Below are positions 16,445-25,111 of a stretch of DNA of 64,000 bases, piece after piece. A program made the translations under genes and the position numbers. The first letter of the stretch is position 1. Each line of letters begins with the position of its first letter. The notes beneath the pieces are model-generated. The model did not search any database. It was given only the letters and a program-made list of their open reading frames with translations, and was not told the DNA's origin. Source of the DNA: Streptomyces sp. R28 (GTDB lineage: Bacteria; Actinomycetota; Actinomycetes; Streptomycetales; Streptomycetaceae); contig NZ_CP163439.1 in assembly GCF_041052385.1 (NCBI RefSeq), positions 8,607,001 to 8,671,000 of the forward strand, written 5' to 3'.

Positions 16445-16806
16445 CGGTCGTCCAGTCCCCACGGGGCCGGGAGCCCCCAGTGAGGGGCGTCCTCGTTCGG
16501 CCGTACCGGCGCGATCGTCAGGTCCGGACGGTCGTCCCGGGCCGTGATCAGCGCCGAGTCACGCTTGCGCAGGGCGATGCGGATCGCCCCGTCGCCCGCG
16601 TCGGAGTACCGCAGCGGCCGTCCCGGAGATCTCGGCGGGTGGATTGCCCCGGTAGCGCCGGTGCCCGGCTCGGCGTAGATGCCGCAACCGAGGAAGCCGT
16701 TGCCGAGGAAGGGGCCCTCGTACCAGGTCGTTGGCATCCGCTGCTGGACGAGGTCGGCGTCGTCGAGGTGGGAGAGGTCCGCCGTATCAGCCCCAGATGA
16801 CCGCAC
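16441..16806 (-). pseudogene. Remnant of a large glycoside hydrolase (GH95-like N-terminus)
   Basis: The frame is open for about 121 codons. Residues around 24-50 (TTWYEGPFLGNGFLGCGIY) look like the start of GH95-type alpha-fucosidases and related six-hairpin glycosidases, which are 700-1000 aa long. After ATGAIHPP the sequence no longer matches that family. The second half (RYSDAGDGAIRIALRKRDSA to the stop) looks like the tail of another protein. The frame overlaps the DUF456 gene by 20 bp at its start and ogt at its end. I read it as a deletion scar joining two gene ends, though a small composite protein could still be made. Confidence 0.5.
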
Positions 16807-17269
16807 CCAGCCACGCCCCCGCGATCAGCTGGCATGTGAACAGCTCCGCCAGCACGCTCGACCCGCCGGCCCGCATCGCCGTCCGCAGCGCGGCCCTCGC
16901 CTCACCGTGACGGCCGAGCCGCAGCCGGGCCTCCAGGTAGGCGCCGGCCATGAAGCCGGGGATCGAGCCGACCACGGGGATCAGGAAGAAGCCCAGGAAC
17001 GAGCCCACGCCGGCGTACACGGTCATGCGTAGGCTCGCCCAGTTCGGGCGCAGCCGGCGGGGCGGCAGTGCCCAGCGCGCCACCTGGGAGAGGAACAGCG
17101 CGACGGTGGCCCCGACGAGCACCCACCACGCGACCGGCTGGGGGTCCTTCAGCGCCCACCACATGACCGCGGCCCACACCAGCCAGGACCCCGGCACCCC
17201 GGGCACCAGCACTCCGCAGAGGCCGAGCAGGAGGACCAGGCCGACCAGCACTAGGTCCCACACTCCCAT
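16787..17269 (-). CDS. DUF456 membrane protein
   Basis: 160 aa, four hydrophobic segments (residues about 5-28, 35-58, 83-108 and a C-terminal one near 140-159). The DUF456 signature is clear in GLCGVLVPGVPGSWLVWAAV and in FFLIPVVGSIPGFMAGAYLE. The function of the family is unknown. The gene is an island between a decayed remnant and a regulator, with no operon partner in sight. Confidence 0.88.
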   Translation of the reverse strand: MGVWDLVLVGLVLLLGLCGVLVPGVPGSWLVWAAVMWWALKDPQPVAWWVLVGATVALFLSQVARWALPPRRLRPNWASLRMTVYAGVGSFLGFFLIPVVGSIPGFMAGAYLEARLRLGRHGEARAALRTAMRAGGSSVLAELFTCQLIAGAWLGAVIWG

Positions 17270-17334
17270 CTGACCAGAGTGCCGGAGCTCGCGAGAATCC
17301 GCAGATCAGCCTTGTCGCCGCGGGTGCGCCACGG

Positions 17335-18324
17335 TCACCCCTGCCGTTCCCGCGCCACCCACCCCCGCTCATACGCGTGCCACCCCAGCTGTAGCCGTGT
17401 GGTCACCCCGGTGAGCTCCATCAGTCGCTTCACCCGGCGCTGCACGGTCCGCAGTCCCAGGTCCAGCTGCTTGGCCACGCTCGCGTCGGTCAGGCCGGCC
17501 AGCAGCAGGGAGAGCACCTCCAGGTCGGTGTCGTCGGGCCCGTCCGGCTGCTGCTCGGTGACGCCGGACGGGCCGAGGCGTACCGGCAGCGCCTCCCGCC
17601 ACACCGACTCGAACAGGCCGGAGAGCAGCTCCAGCAGCCCGCTCGCGTGGACGACCAGGGCGGCCGGCTCCGACGTGTGCGAGGTGAGCGGCACCAGGGC
17701 GAGGGTCCGGTCGGCGATCACCAGCTTGGTCGGGACCCGGTCCACGATCCGCACCTGTTCCTCGCGGCCGAGCGCGGCGGACAGCTCGGTGATGCCGTGC
17801 GGCTGGTCGAGGACCGAGCGCTCCAGGACCACCCGGTAACGGACGCCTCGGTCGGCGGCCTGCTCCTCCGCGTCGTTCTCCACGCCGGTGACCGCGACGG
17901 GACTGCCGGTGACCAGGGCGCACACCTCCTTGCTCGCCCCGAGCTGGAGCTGCAGGAAGCGCTGCGAGACCGCGGCCGCGCCGATCACCACCTCGACCAG
18001 GTCGTGCACGGCGGGCTCGGCGGTCCCCGCCCGGTACTCCTCGGCGAGCATCGCGGCCGCCAGCTCCGCCTTCTCCAGCTCATGCCGCTGCTGGGTGAGC
18101 AGCGCGCCGAGCGCCACCCCGGGCGGCGCGGCGACCCAGCGGCCGGGCCGGGCCGAGGACTGCGCCGCGAGCCCGTGCCGCTCCAGACGGCGCAGGGCGA
18201 GCTCGGTGTCGTACTCGCCGAGCGTCAGCCGCCGAGCGAGATCGGGTACGTCGGCTGCGCCCACGGACACCAGGGCCCGGTATGCCGACTCGTGCGTCTC
18301 GTCGAGACCAATCACTCCCAGCAT
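17335..18324 (-). CDS. LuxR-type helix-turn-helix regulator with TrmB-like N-terminus
   Basis: 329 aa. The first 70 residues form a TrmB-like winged helix (ESAYRALVSVGAADVPDLAR, then EYDTELALRRLERHGL). The middle is a variable sensor region with no cofactor motif. The C-terminus is a LuxR helix-turn-helix (EVLSLLLAGLTDASVAKQLD, then LGLRTVQRRVKRLM). Many Streptomyces paralogues share this two-HTH layout, and their ligands are mostly unknown. The only neighbour on the strand is the DUF456 gene about 65 bp downstream, so no target can be named. Confidence 0.88.
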   Translation of the reverse strand: MLGVIGLDETHESAYRALVSVGAADVPDLARRLTLGEYDTELALRRLERHGLAAQSSARPGRWVAAPPGVALGALLTQQRHELEKAELAAAMLAEEYRAGTAEPAVHDLVEVVIGAAAVSQRFLQLQLGASKEVCALVTGSPVAVTGVENDAEEQAADRGVRYRVVLERSVLDQPHGITELSAALGREEQVRIVDRVPTKLVIADRTLALVPLTSHTSEPAALVVHASGLLELLSGLFESVWREALPVRLGPSGVTEQQPDGPDDTDLEVLSLLLAGLTDASVAKQLDLGLRTVQRRVKRLMELTGVTTRLQLGWHAYERGWVARERQG

Positions 18325-18643
18325 CGGGCCGCGCCCCTCCCCAAATGACCACCGGTGTTCGGTCCGTGGCGGAAAACGGCCACGGCGTGAAACCGCCTCG
18401 GCACATCATCGCCGCACCACCCGTCACTCTGCCAAGGTGTCGCCACCGCAGCATCAACCATCGCCCGCTTTGCCCTAGTTGGACCGTCTTGGCCTGCGCT
18501 TTCGCGTCCGAAGGGCGAGCGGCAGCACGGGAAGGGTGATCTTGGGGAGGGCGATACGCGTACGGCCCCGGGCGCGGCGACCGGATGCCGCACCCGCGCA
18601 CGTCCACCGACGGGCCGAGAACGCGCACGCGCGGGGCATACCA

Positions 18644-18823
18644 ATGCGGTTCCCGCGGTACACGTCGCCGCAGGGCGGCCGGGACGGGAAGGTGGTCGTG
18701 AACCACAGCGGAACGACAGGAGAGCACGTCACACTCAAGGCCGTCCTGAACGACGCCGTCCTGACCGACGCGATCGGCGTCTCGGTCACCCAGATCGTGA
18801 CCCGGGCTCGCGACGTGCGCTGA
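18644..18823 (+). CDS. Small hypothetical ORF before a strong terminator
   Basis: 59 codons from ATG 18644; the open frame extends upstream to 18479. The C-terminal 40 residues (KVVVNHSGTTGEHVTLKAVL onward) have a normal amino-acid mix and good third-position GC. The upstream part is basic low-complexity sequence. A GTG at 18694 is another possible start. There is no clear ribosome site for any of them. A 15-bp perfect hairpin 38 bp after the stop argues that some transcript ends here. It may be the tail of a decayed gene. No family recognised. Confidence 0.3.
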   Translation: MRFPRYTSPQGGRDGKVVVNHSGTTGEHVTLKAVLNDAVLTDAIGVSVTQIVTRARDVR

Positions 18824-18860
18824 CGCGCGCGTAGGGGATCCGGGCCCGGGTCACTCGGCA

Positions 18861-18904
18861 GTCGCCGGGCGGTCCTCCCGTGGGGGGTGGGACCGCCCGG
18901 CGAC
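18861..18904 (+). terminator. Strong hairpin terminator
   Basis: GTCGCCGGGCGGTCC (18861-18875) pairs perfectly with the segment 18890-18904 across a 14-nt loop. It follows the small ORF ending at 18823 and precedes the PP2C-like gene by 140 bp. Confidence 0.75.
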
Positions 18905-19044
18905 GTCTTTGGCCTCTTGTCGCGCCTGGATATCGCAAGACTGTTCAACACCTCACCCGACAACGCCTTTTCGAGCCGCCTCACCGGGTCGGATTTTCCG
19001 GATGCCCCGTTTTCATCCGGCCCGTGCGGTGGACAATTGAGGGC

Positions 19045-20394
19045 ATGAGCCAGCAGGGGGGAAGGCCCACCGGTCACGAGGACGACTGGTGGGGGCAGCT
19101 GTACGGTGACGCCACCGAGGACACGGGCCCCACAGCGGCGCCCGACTCACTGGACGACCGGTTCGCCTCGGCCTCGGGGGCGGTGAACAAGCGGTCGGGC
19201 TCGGGGGCGGGGGCGACAGGGACCGGGGTCTCCGGGACGGGCGCCACGGTTTTACCGCCGAGGGCCGGTGCGCACGACGCGGATGCCGCGCCGGGTCCGT
19301 CGACCTTCCCGGCGGGCTTGCCCAAGCCGCCGGGATTCACCGTGGCGGCACCCGAGGAGCGCACGACGCCGACGAGTGACGACGAGCCCCGGCCGGCGAC
19401 CCACGTGGACCTCCCCACCCCGCCCCCGGACCCCCTCGACTACGTGGGCAACGGCCCTCCGACCTACGCCCCCGACCCCACCGCCCTCCCGCCCGCGGAC
19501 CCCGACGACCTTGACGACCTGGTCGCCGACACCGTCCTCGACGGCGCCCACTACGGCGCCTGCACCCTGCGGGCCGTCTCCCTGCGCGGGGACTCCGCCC
19601 GCTACCGGGGTGAACCGCGCCGAGACTCCCTCCTCACCGCCCGCTTCGGCACCGGCGACCACGCCCTGGTCCTCGTGGCGATGGCGACCGGCGCCCGGGC
19701 CACGCCCAATGCCCACCGCGCCGCCGCCGAGGCCTGTCACTGGATCGGCCGGGCCGTCGGCCGCAGTCATCCAAGGCTGGCGGAGGACATAAGGGCCGCA
19801 CGGCGCGGTGACCTGAAGTCCGGCCTGCACCGCCTCACCGACCGCAGCCTCGGCAAACTCCGCGCCAGCGCCGCGGAACAGGGCATCGAACCGGAGGAGT
19901 ACGCGGCGACCCTGCGCTGCCTCCTCCTGCCCGCCGACCCCGAGTGCCGTACACGTGTCTTCTTCGGCGTCGGCGGGGGCGGACTCTTCCGGCTGCGGGA
20001 CGGCGAATGGCAGGACATCGAGCCCCGCGTCACCGACCCCGCCGGTGAACCCGTCGTCGGCTTCGGCTCGTTGCCGGCCGAGACGCCCGAGGGCGACCGT
20101 CTCACCATGGACCTCGGCATCACCACACCCCCGAGCCCCTACGACCCGGCCCCCGAGCCGCCCCGCGAACCCTTCCGCTTCCGCGCCTCGGTGGCCCGCC
20201 CGGGAGACACGCTCCTGATGTGCACCGGCGGCCTCGCCGACCCGCTGCGCGGCGAACCCGAACTCGCCGCCCACCTGACCGCGCGCTGGTCCGGCCCCGA
20301 GCCGCCCGGCCTCGCCGCCTTCCTCGCCGACACCCAGGTCCGGGTCAAGGGGTACGCCGACGACCGTACGGCCGCCGGCGTGTGGGAGGCGTAG
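19045..20394 (+). CDS. PP2C-like protein phosphatase domain protein
   Basis: 449 aa. Residues 1-160 are acidic, Pro/Ser/Gly-rich and probably disordered. The rest is a PP2C fold: the first metal Asp in LRGDSARYRG, the TGGLADP turn in place of the usual TDGL, and DDRTAAGVW at the end in place of DDxT. The last acidic pair is kept, so metal binding is plausible, but the family core is loose and activity should not be assumed. ATG 19045 is chosen because the upstream extension is basic junk; GAGG lies just before it, unusually close. It converges on a membrane XRE regulator 21 bp away. Confidence 0.8.
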   Translation: MSQQGGRPTGHEDDWWGQLYGDATEDTGPTAAPDSLDDRFASASGAVNKRSGSGAGATGTGVSGTGATVLPPRAGAHDADAAPGPSTFPAGLPKPPGFTVAAPEERTTPTSDDEPRPATHVDLPTPPPDPLDYVGNGPPTYAPDPTALPPADPDDLDDLVADTVLDGAHYGACTLRAVSLRGDSARYRGEPRRDSLLTARFGTGDHALVLVAMATGARATPNAHRAAAEACHWIGRAVGRSHPRLAEDIRAARRGDLKSGLHRLTDRSLGKLRASAAEQGIEPEEYAATLRCLLLPADPECRTRVFFGVGGGGLFRLRDGEWQDIEPRVTDPAGEPVVGFGSLPAETPEGDRLTMDLGITTPPSPYDPAPEPPREPFRFRASVARPGDTLLMCTGGLADPLRGEPELAAHLTARWSGPEPPGLAAFLADTQVRVKGYADDRTAAGVWEA

Positions 20395-20415
20395 CCCTGA
20401 CCCAGGCGGTGCGGC

Positions 20416-21711
20416 TCAGCTGTACGGCACCCACTTGCGGGCCGAGGTGTCGTACGCGTAGTTCGGCAGCCCCTTGATGCTCGTCGTACGGAACGGGCGG
20501 CCGTGGTCGTCGATGCGGATCGTGCCGGTGCGGCCCTGGGAGGACCAGTCCAGTTCGAGGTACCAGCTGCAGTCGCAGCTCTCCGTCTGCGCGTCGACCA
20601 GCAGCACCTCCGGGTCCTCGGCCGACACGCGGTACGGCAGCTTCATCGCAGGGATCGGGGTGCCCGTGTCGTTGCCGTCGACCGGGCGGGCGATGGGCCG
20701 GTCCTTGTCCAGGTCGACATCGAAGTAGCGGGGCGTCAGCGCACCGCCGCAGCCGTGGTCCATGGCGTACGAGATGCCCTCGACGGGTGCCGAGCGGCCG
20801 ACGACGCGCACACGGAGCGCGTCCAGGACGACCGCGGTCGACGTCCGCCCCTGTACGGCGATCTCCACCATGGTCTGCTGCCCGTGCACCGCGTTCTGGG
20901 TCGCCGCCCAGGTTTCGGCGTCCTGCGGGGCCGGAGGCGGGGGCACCTGCTCCGAGGGCTTGGTGATGACGTAGTCGTGGCCGCAGCCGGACTGCCAGAC
21001 GTGGGAGTCGGCGCTCCAGGTGAGGGGGACGCCGACCGGGGGCTCCTGCCGGCCGGCTCCCTCGGGGGGCTTGGCGGCGGATTCGGTGGGCTTGGCGGAG
21101 GACTTCTTCGACGCGCCGGCCGAGGGTGACGTGGTGGTGGGAGTGGGGCTCGGCGACTTGGTCGACTTCGGGCGCGGAGTGCCCGCGCCGGTCGTACGGG
21201 TCGGGTCGGCGCCCTGGACGGAGTCGCTCGCCCGCGGGTGGTTGTCGTCCGGCAGGGCGGAGAGGCTGCCGAGCGTGGCGAGGAGTGCCGTGGCCACGGC
21301 CGCGGAGACCAGGAGGCGCCGACGGCGGTACCAGGGGAGGTGGGCAGGCTTGGCCGGTGCCGGCTCTTCGGGCGTCTCCGAGGGGGAGTCGTCCGGGGAA
21401 GTGTCCGCAGAGGAGGGGGCGCTCGGCGCCGCCGGCGGACTTGCCGTCCGCGCCCGCTGTCGTGCCGCCACCGCCTGGATCCACCGCCGGTGCAGCTCCA
21501 GCCGCTCCTCCGGCGTCGCCTGGCACAGCGCGGCGAAGCGCTCCACGGGCGCGAAGTCGAGGGGGACCGCGTCGCCGGCGCAGTAGCGGTGCAGCGTGGA
21601 GGTGTTCATGTTCAGGCGGCGGGCCAGCTGACCGTAGCTGCGGTCGGTGCGCTCCTTCAGGCGTCTGAGTAACGCCGCGAACTCCTGGACGTCGTCCTGT
21701 ACTTCCGACAC
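20416..21711 (-). CDS. Membrane-anchored XRE-type helix-turn-helix protein
   Basis: 431 aa. Residues 8-65 are an XRE helix-turn-helix (RSYGQLARRLNMNTSTLHRY). A Ser/Pro/Glu-rich linker leads to basic RRRR and one membrane helix at about 132-153. The outer part is a threonine/proline linker plus a C-terminal beta-rich domain of about 200 residues with paired cysteines (SGCGHDY, HGCGGAL, SCDCSWYLE). This one-helix DNA-binding receptor layout is frequent in Streptomyces and its signals are unknown. No target gene is adjacent on the same strand. Confidence 0.86.
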   Translation of the reverse strand: MSEVQDDVQEFAALLRRLKERTDRSYGQLARRLNMNTSTLHRYCAGDAVPLDFAPVERFAALCQATPEERLELHRRWIQAVAARQRARTASPPAAPSAPSSADTSPDDSPSETPEEPAPAKPAHLPWYRRRRLLVSAAVATALLATLGSLSALPDDNHPRASDSVQGADPTRTTGAGTPRPKSTKSPSPTPTTTSPSAGASKKSSAKPTESAAKPPEGAGRQEPPVGVPLTWSADSHVWQSGCGHDYVITKPSEQVPPPPAPQDAETWAATQNAVHGQQTMVEIAVQGRTSTAVVLDALRVRVVGRSAPVEGISYAMDHGCGGALTPRYFDVDLDKDRPIARPVDGNDTGTPIPAMKLPYRVSAEDPEVLLVDAQTESCDCSWYLELDWSSQGRTGTIRIDDHGRPFRTTSIKGLPNYAYDTSARKWVPYS

Positions 21712-21959
21712 TGTTCCCCCGCGTCCTCCCCGTCCCGGGACGGCATCCCAGGCACTCCATATACCTGCACGTCAGAAGGGCTGGGATGGTTCCACCGTCG
21801 CGGATCGGGCCTCAGCGGTTGTGCCCGACGGCTGTGACGGCTGATGCTCTTGGTGTCGCACCGACCAGGCCACTGGCCTAGGGGGCCGGACGGACCATCC
21901 GGTGTCGGTGACGGCCGACTTCTGATCGCTCACGCTCTCATCTCACACGGGGGACACCC

Positions 21960-22577
21960 ATGCCCAAGCGCATCCGAGCCGGCGTGCTCGCCGCACTCGC
22001 CGTCGCGGGCCTCGCCGCAGGCTCCGCACTCAACGCGGCACCGGCCGGCGCGGCGACGAAGGCGCCCGCACCGAAGTTCCTGTCGGCGTCCGAACTTCCG
22101 CCGCACCCCTCCTCCGCCTGGACCGCGGACAAGGTCACCGACGGCGTCCCGGAGGAGATGCAGGGCTGCCTCGGCGACGCCCTGCTCGCCTACGACTCCA
22201 GCTACCGCACCTTCCGCACGGAACTCGAGACCTCTGCCCAGCAGCTCAACGTCGTCGTCGGCGACAACGCCAAGGCCAAGGCCCTCGCCACCCTCCTCAA
22301 CATGGAGATCCGGTCCTGCGCCCTGCGCAGCGACGCCGACCCGGAGATCGAGGCCGAGTACAGGAGTTACGGCAGCCTGCCGGTCGAGGAGGGTGCCCGC
22401 GTGCACGGTGTGCACACCCGTGCCTCGTGGGGCGCCATGGACATCCACCTCCTCTCCGTCGGCCGCGACGGCGGCACCGTCACCGTCGTGGGGTGGGGGC
22501 AGATGGGCGACTTCGCGAGCGCGCCGGTGAAGGCCTTCAAGAAGACGACCACCACGGCGGTCAACAAGCTCTACTGA
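21960..22577 (+). CDS. Secreted PknH-like sensor domain protein
   Basis: 205 aa. A Sec signal peptide is clear (KRIRAGVLAALAVAGLAAGS, then cleavage near PAGA at about residue 30). The mature part, about 170 aa, has two cysteines (GCLGD and RSCALRSD) able to form a disulfide, like the outer domain of PknH and related small secreted proteins. It stands alone rather than being attached to a kinase. GGGGGA precedes the ATG, and a 12-bp hairpin terminates it. Confidence 0.78.
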   Translation: MPKRIRAGVLAALAVAGLAAGSALNAAPAGAATKAPAPKFLSASELPPHPSSAWTADKVTDGVPEEMQGCLGDALLAYDSSYRTFRTELETSAQQLNVVVGDNAKAKALATLLNMEIRSCALRSDADPEIEAEYRSYGSLPVEEGARVHGVHTRASWGAMDIHLLSVGRDGGTVTVVGWGQMGDFASAPVKAFKKTTTTAVNKLY

Positions 22578-22622
22578 CCGACGCCGGTCGACGTACCACC
22601 TGACCGCCGGACCACCACAACA

Positions 22623-22665
22623 GCGGGGCCGCCCTCCCGGACGGGGGTCGGGCGGGCGGCCCCGC
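22623..22665 (+). terminator. Terminator of the PknH-like gene
   Basis: GCGGGGCCGCCC (22623-22634) pairs perfectly with GGGCGGCCCCGC (22654-22665). The 19-nt loop can pair further through CCCG and CGGG. Confidence 0.75.
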
Positions 22666-23201
22666 AAGATCCTCCACACCGCAGCCAAGGGCGTGGAGGG
22701 CAGCCGAGGCAGCGAATTCCGGCCAGTTTCGCCGACTGTGGACATCGGCTCCGGCGGCGCCTCGAAGTCGAGCCCCGACAGTCGCACGTCTGCCTCGGCT
22801 ACGGCCGGAACCGCAGGGCGCTATCGGTAGATGGGCCGATCCCCCGCGGTCCGCACGCCCCCGGGGCAGTCGGCACGCGGTCGTGCAGGACTGCCCTGGT
22901 CGGCCGCCCCTCCAGGAGCGGATCGAACCGCCTCGTCCCCTCCCTCCCGAACCGCGCCTCCGGCCCGGAAGCCGGGCCGGCCGCCGGTGGCCGACCCGGT
23001 TCGGTCCTCGCGCAAGGTGGCTTCCGGACGGCCGACGGGTGGCGTTCCGGGTTCCACACACCGGCCCGGGCTGCCGTAACCGTGGCCGAACACCTGGTCG
23101 TTGCCGATTCGACATGACTGCCGCCGGTCCGACTGGGAAATGGTTCCCGTGAACGTGTTCGAGCCAGGAGGGGAACCGACATCGGCACGCGGGCGGGGGT
23201 C
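22666..23201. other. Gene-free stretch of about 535 bp
   Basis: No frame on either strand has convincing codon use, a ribosome site and a family match. Near its right end a short inverted repeat GGGAA-N4-TTCCC lies at 23135-23148 and a strong AGGAGG at 23166-23171. Both probably belong to the control region of the ATPase gene that follows. Confidence 0.5.
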
Positions 23202-23684
23202 ATGAAGAGGCAGGCACGGGGAGGCGGTCCCATCACGGTAGGGGCCTCCTCGGCGGAGGCACTGGAGGACAGGGCCGCGAGCGCCGGGGAACACGCGCAG
23301 ACGCCTCAGCTCAGGCGCAGACTCGGGAGGGCGGACCTGCGGGCCGTACCGGAGGCACGTAGGGCTCTGCGCGAGCTGTTACGGCACTGGGGCAGGCCCG
23401 GCCGATCGGACATAGCCGAACTGCTCACCAGCGAGCTCGTGACCAACGCGCTCGTCCACACCGACCGTGAAGCGGTCCTGACGGCGACCGTCGGACCGGG
23501 CGGACTCAGAGTGGAGGTGAGGGACTTCGTGGCCCGCAGGCCCAGACTGCGCGTACCGAACGCCGACACCGGTACGAACGGCAGGGGCATGATCCTGGTG
23601 CAGTCCCTCGCGGACGCCTGGGGTGTGCGGTCACACGGCGTGGGGAAGGCGGTGTGGTTCGAACTCGACGCGGGCGCCGTATGA
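23202..23684 (+). CDS. RsbW-like ATP-binding regulatory protein (HATPase_c_2)
   Basis: 160 aa. The GHKL ATP site is visible: N box ELLTSELVTNALVHT, then EVRDF (G1-like Asp) and NGRGMILVQSLADAWGV (G2). Such single-domain proteins act as anti-sigma or anti-anti-sigma kinases; no sigma factor or antagonist gene is adjacent. ATG 23202 has only a G-rich stretch before it. A perfect AGGAGG lies 30 bp upstream, nine bases before an in-frame ATC, so the true start is unsure. It ends in a 21-bp perfect hairpin shared with the convergent DUF2637 gene. Confidence 0.85.
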   Translation: MKRQARGGGPITVGASSAEALEDRAASAGEHAQTPQLRRRLGRADLRAVPEARRALRELLRHWGRPGRSDIAELLTSELVTNALVHTDREAVLTATVGPGGLRVEVRDFVARRPRLRVPNADTGTNGRGMILVQSLADAWGVRSHGVGKAVWFELDAGAV

Positions 23685-23703
23685 CGACGGCTGCCGTAGG
23701 ACA

Positions 23704-23748
23704 ACGGGAAGGGGCGCGACCCGAGCTTCGGGTCGCGCCCCTTCCCGT
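23704..23748. terminator. Bidirectional terminator, 21-bp perfect stem
   Basis: The arm 23704-23724 pairs without mismatch to 23728-23748 across a 3-nt loop (core GGGGCGCGACCCGA). It lies between two convergent genes and can serve both. Confidence 0.85.
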
Positions 23749-23763
23749 CGACGAGGGGTGTTC

Positions 23764-24807
23764 TCAGCCGAACTGCTGCTCAAGATCCTTGAGCTTGCGC
23801 TCCAGGGAGTCGAGTCGCGGCAGCGCCATGGTGTCGTCCTCCGCGGTGAGGTCGACGGTCACCGGGTCAGAACCGGTGCGGACGGGCTGCAGTGAGGGAC
23901 GCGTGCGCACGGGCAGTTGCTCGGGCGTGGATATGGCAGGCTCCGCGGAGACTTGAGCCGAGGCACGCTCCAGCGCCGCCTGCGGCTCCCCCTGCCGTCC
24001 GCCGCCGCGGCCGACGAAGCCGCGGTGGCCCCGGCTGATGGCCTTCAGCTGGGCACGCTCCATGCGCTGCTGCTCGCGCCGGCGCAGCCGGGTCTCGTCC
24101 TTCTTCCGCTTGTCGTCACGGACCTCGTCGACCGCCTCGTCCAGGCTGCGCACGCCCTCCAGGAGCATCAGCGACCAGGCCCTGTACGTCTCACGGGGAG
24201 CCCGCAGCCAGCGCACGATCCGGATCTGCGGGAGAGGCCTCGGCACCAGGCCCTGCTCGCGCAGGGCGGCCCGGCGGGTCTGCTTCAGTGCCCGGTCGAA
24301 CAGCACGGCCGCGGACAGGGACATGCCGGCGAAGAAGTGCGGGGCGCCGTCGTGGCCGATGCCCCTGGGCGCGTGCACCCAGTTGAACCAGGCAGCCGCG
24401 GCCGCGAACGTCCATACGAGTATCCGGGAGCCGAGCGCCGCGTCACCGTGGCTGGCCTCGCGGACCGCGAGGACGGAACAGAACATCGCGGCGCCGTCCA
24501 GACCGAACGGCACGAGGTACTGCCAGCCGTTGTGGAGGCCGAGGTTCTGTTCGCCGAAGCCGACCAGGCCGTGGAAGGAGAGGGCGGCGGCCACGGCCGC
24601 GCAGCAGAACAGCAGCACATAGGAGGCGGTGCCGTATATGGCCTCCTTGCGCCTACGGCGCTCTTCGCTGCGCTCCCACGAGTCGTCCGCTCCTGCGTCC
24701 TTCCCCGGGGTCTTCCCGCGCCGAAGCACCGCTATCGCCGCCAGCAGGCCCAGGAGCAGGACGGCGCCCGGAAGCAACCAGTTCAGCGATATGTCGGTCA
24801 ATCTCAT
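23764..24807 (-). CDS. DUF2637 membrane protein (Spi/SpdB-like)
   Basis: 347 aa. One N-terminal helix (residues about 9-27) is followed by a DUF2637 core with four helices (YVLLFCCAAVAAALSFHGLV, then LVPFGLDGAAMFCSVLAV, LVWTFAAAAAWFNWVHAP, and FFAGMSLSAAVLF). A basic, RNA- or DNA-like region follows at about residues 230-275, then a short acidic tail ending in a predicted coiled coil (LERKLKDLEQQF). DUF2637 proteins are typical of actinomycete plasmids and integrative elements, but also occur as chromosomal copies. No transfer genes are adjacent here. ATG 24807 has AAGGGA seven bases upstream. Confidence 0.85.
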   Translation of the reverse strand: MRLTDISLNWLLPGAVLLLGLLAAIAVLRRGKTPGKDAGADDSWERSEERRRRKEAIYGTASYVLLFCCAAVAAALSFHGLVGFGEQNLGLHNGWQYLVPFGLDGAAMFCSVLAVREASHGDAALGSRILVWTFAAAAAWFNWVHAPRGIGHDGAPHFFAGMSLSAAVLFDRALKQTRRAALREQGLVPRPLPQIRIVRWLRAPRETYRAWSLMLLEGVRSLDEAVDEVRDDKRKKDETRLRRREQQRMERAQLKAISRGHRGFVGRGGGRQGEPQAALERASAQVSAEPAISTPEQLPVRTRPSLQPVRTGSDPVTVDLTAEDDTMALPRLDSLERKLKDLEQQFG

Positions 24808-25111
24808 CTGGGGTCCCTTGCATTGGGATAGGGCGTAACGCCCGCCATAGTGGCCCAATCCCAACGGCCCTCAGGGGGTTTCGGGGCAAGAGGCCGCCAA
24901 GGAAGTGCAAGGGGATGCCCAGGGCGGCGTTCTGCTCGAACTGCCGCTTGAGGGGCGGGAGTTGAGTTCGAACAACACTACCCGTACGGGTGGTTCCACG
25001 GAAAGTTCCTGTGCTGAGTGAGGAATTTGTGAAACGCCTGTAACCGTAACGACTGTCCTGCTCACGGGTGATCTTACGGCACGGTGGCTTACACCCATTC
25101 CTGAGGGTGCC
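24808..25111. other. Gene-free stretch of about 300 bp
   Basis: This is the gap between the FhuF-like gene and the DUF2637 gene, both on the minus strand. It is slightly richer in A+T than its surroundings and should hold the DUF2637 promoter. I found no clear -35/-10 pair, repeat or small gene. Confidence 0.45.

Noticed and set aside
22561..23294. Several overlapping frames in the 22.6-23.2 kb gap
   Set aside because: None has a ribosome site, a family motif or a stable codon pattern, and they contradict each other.
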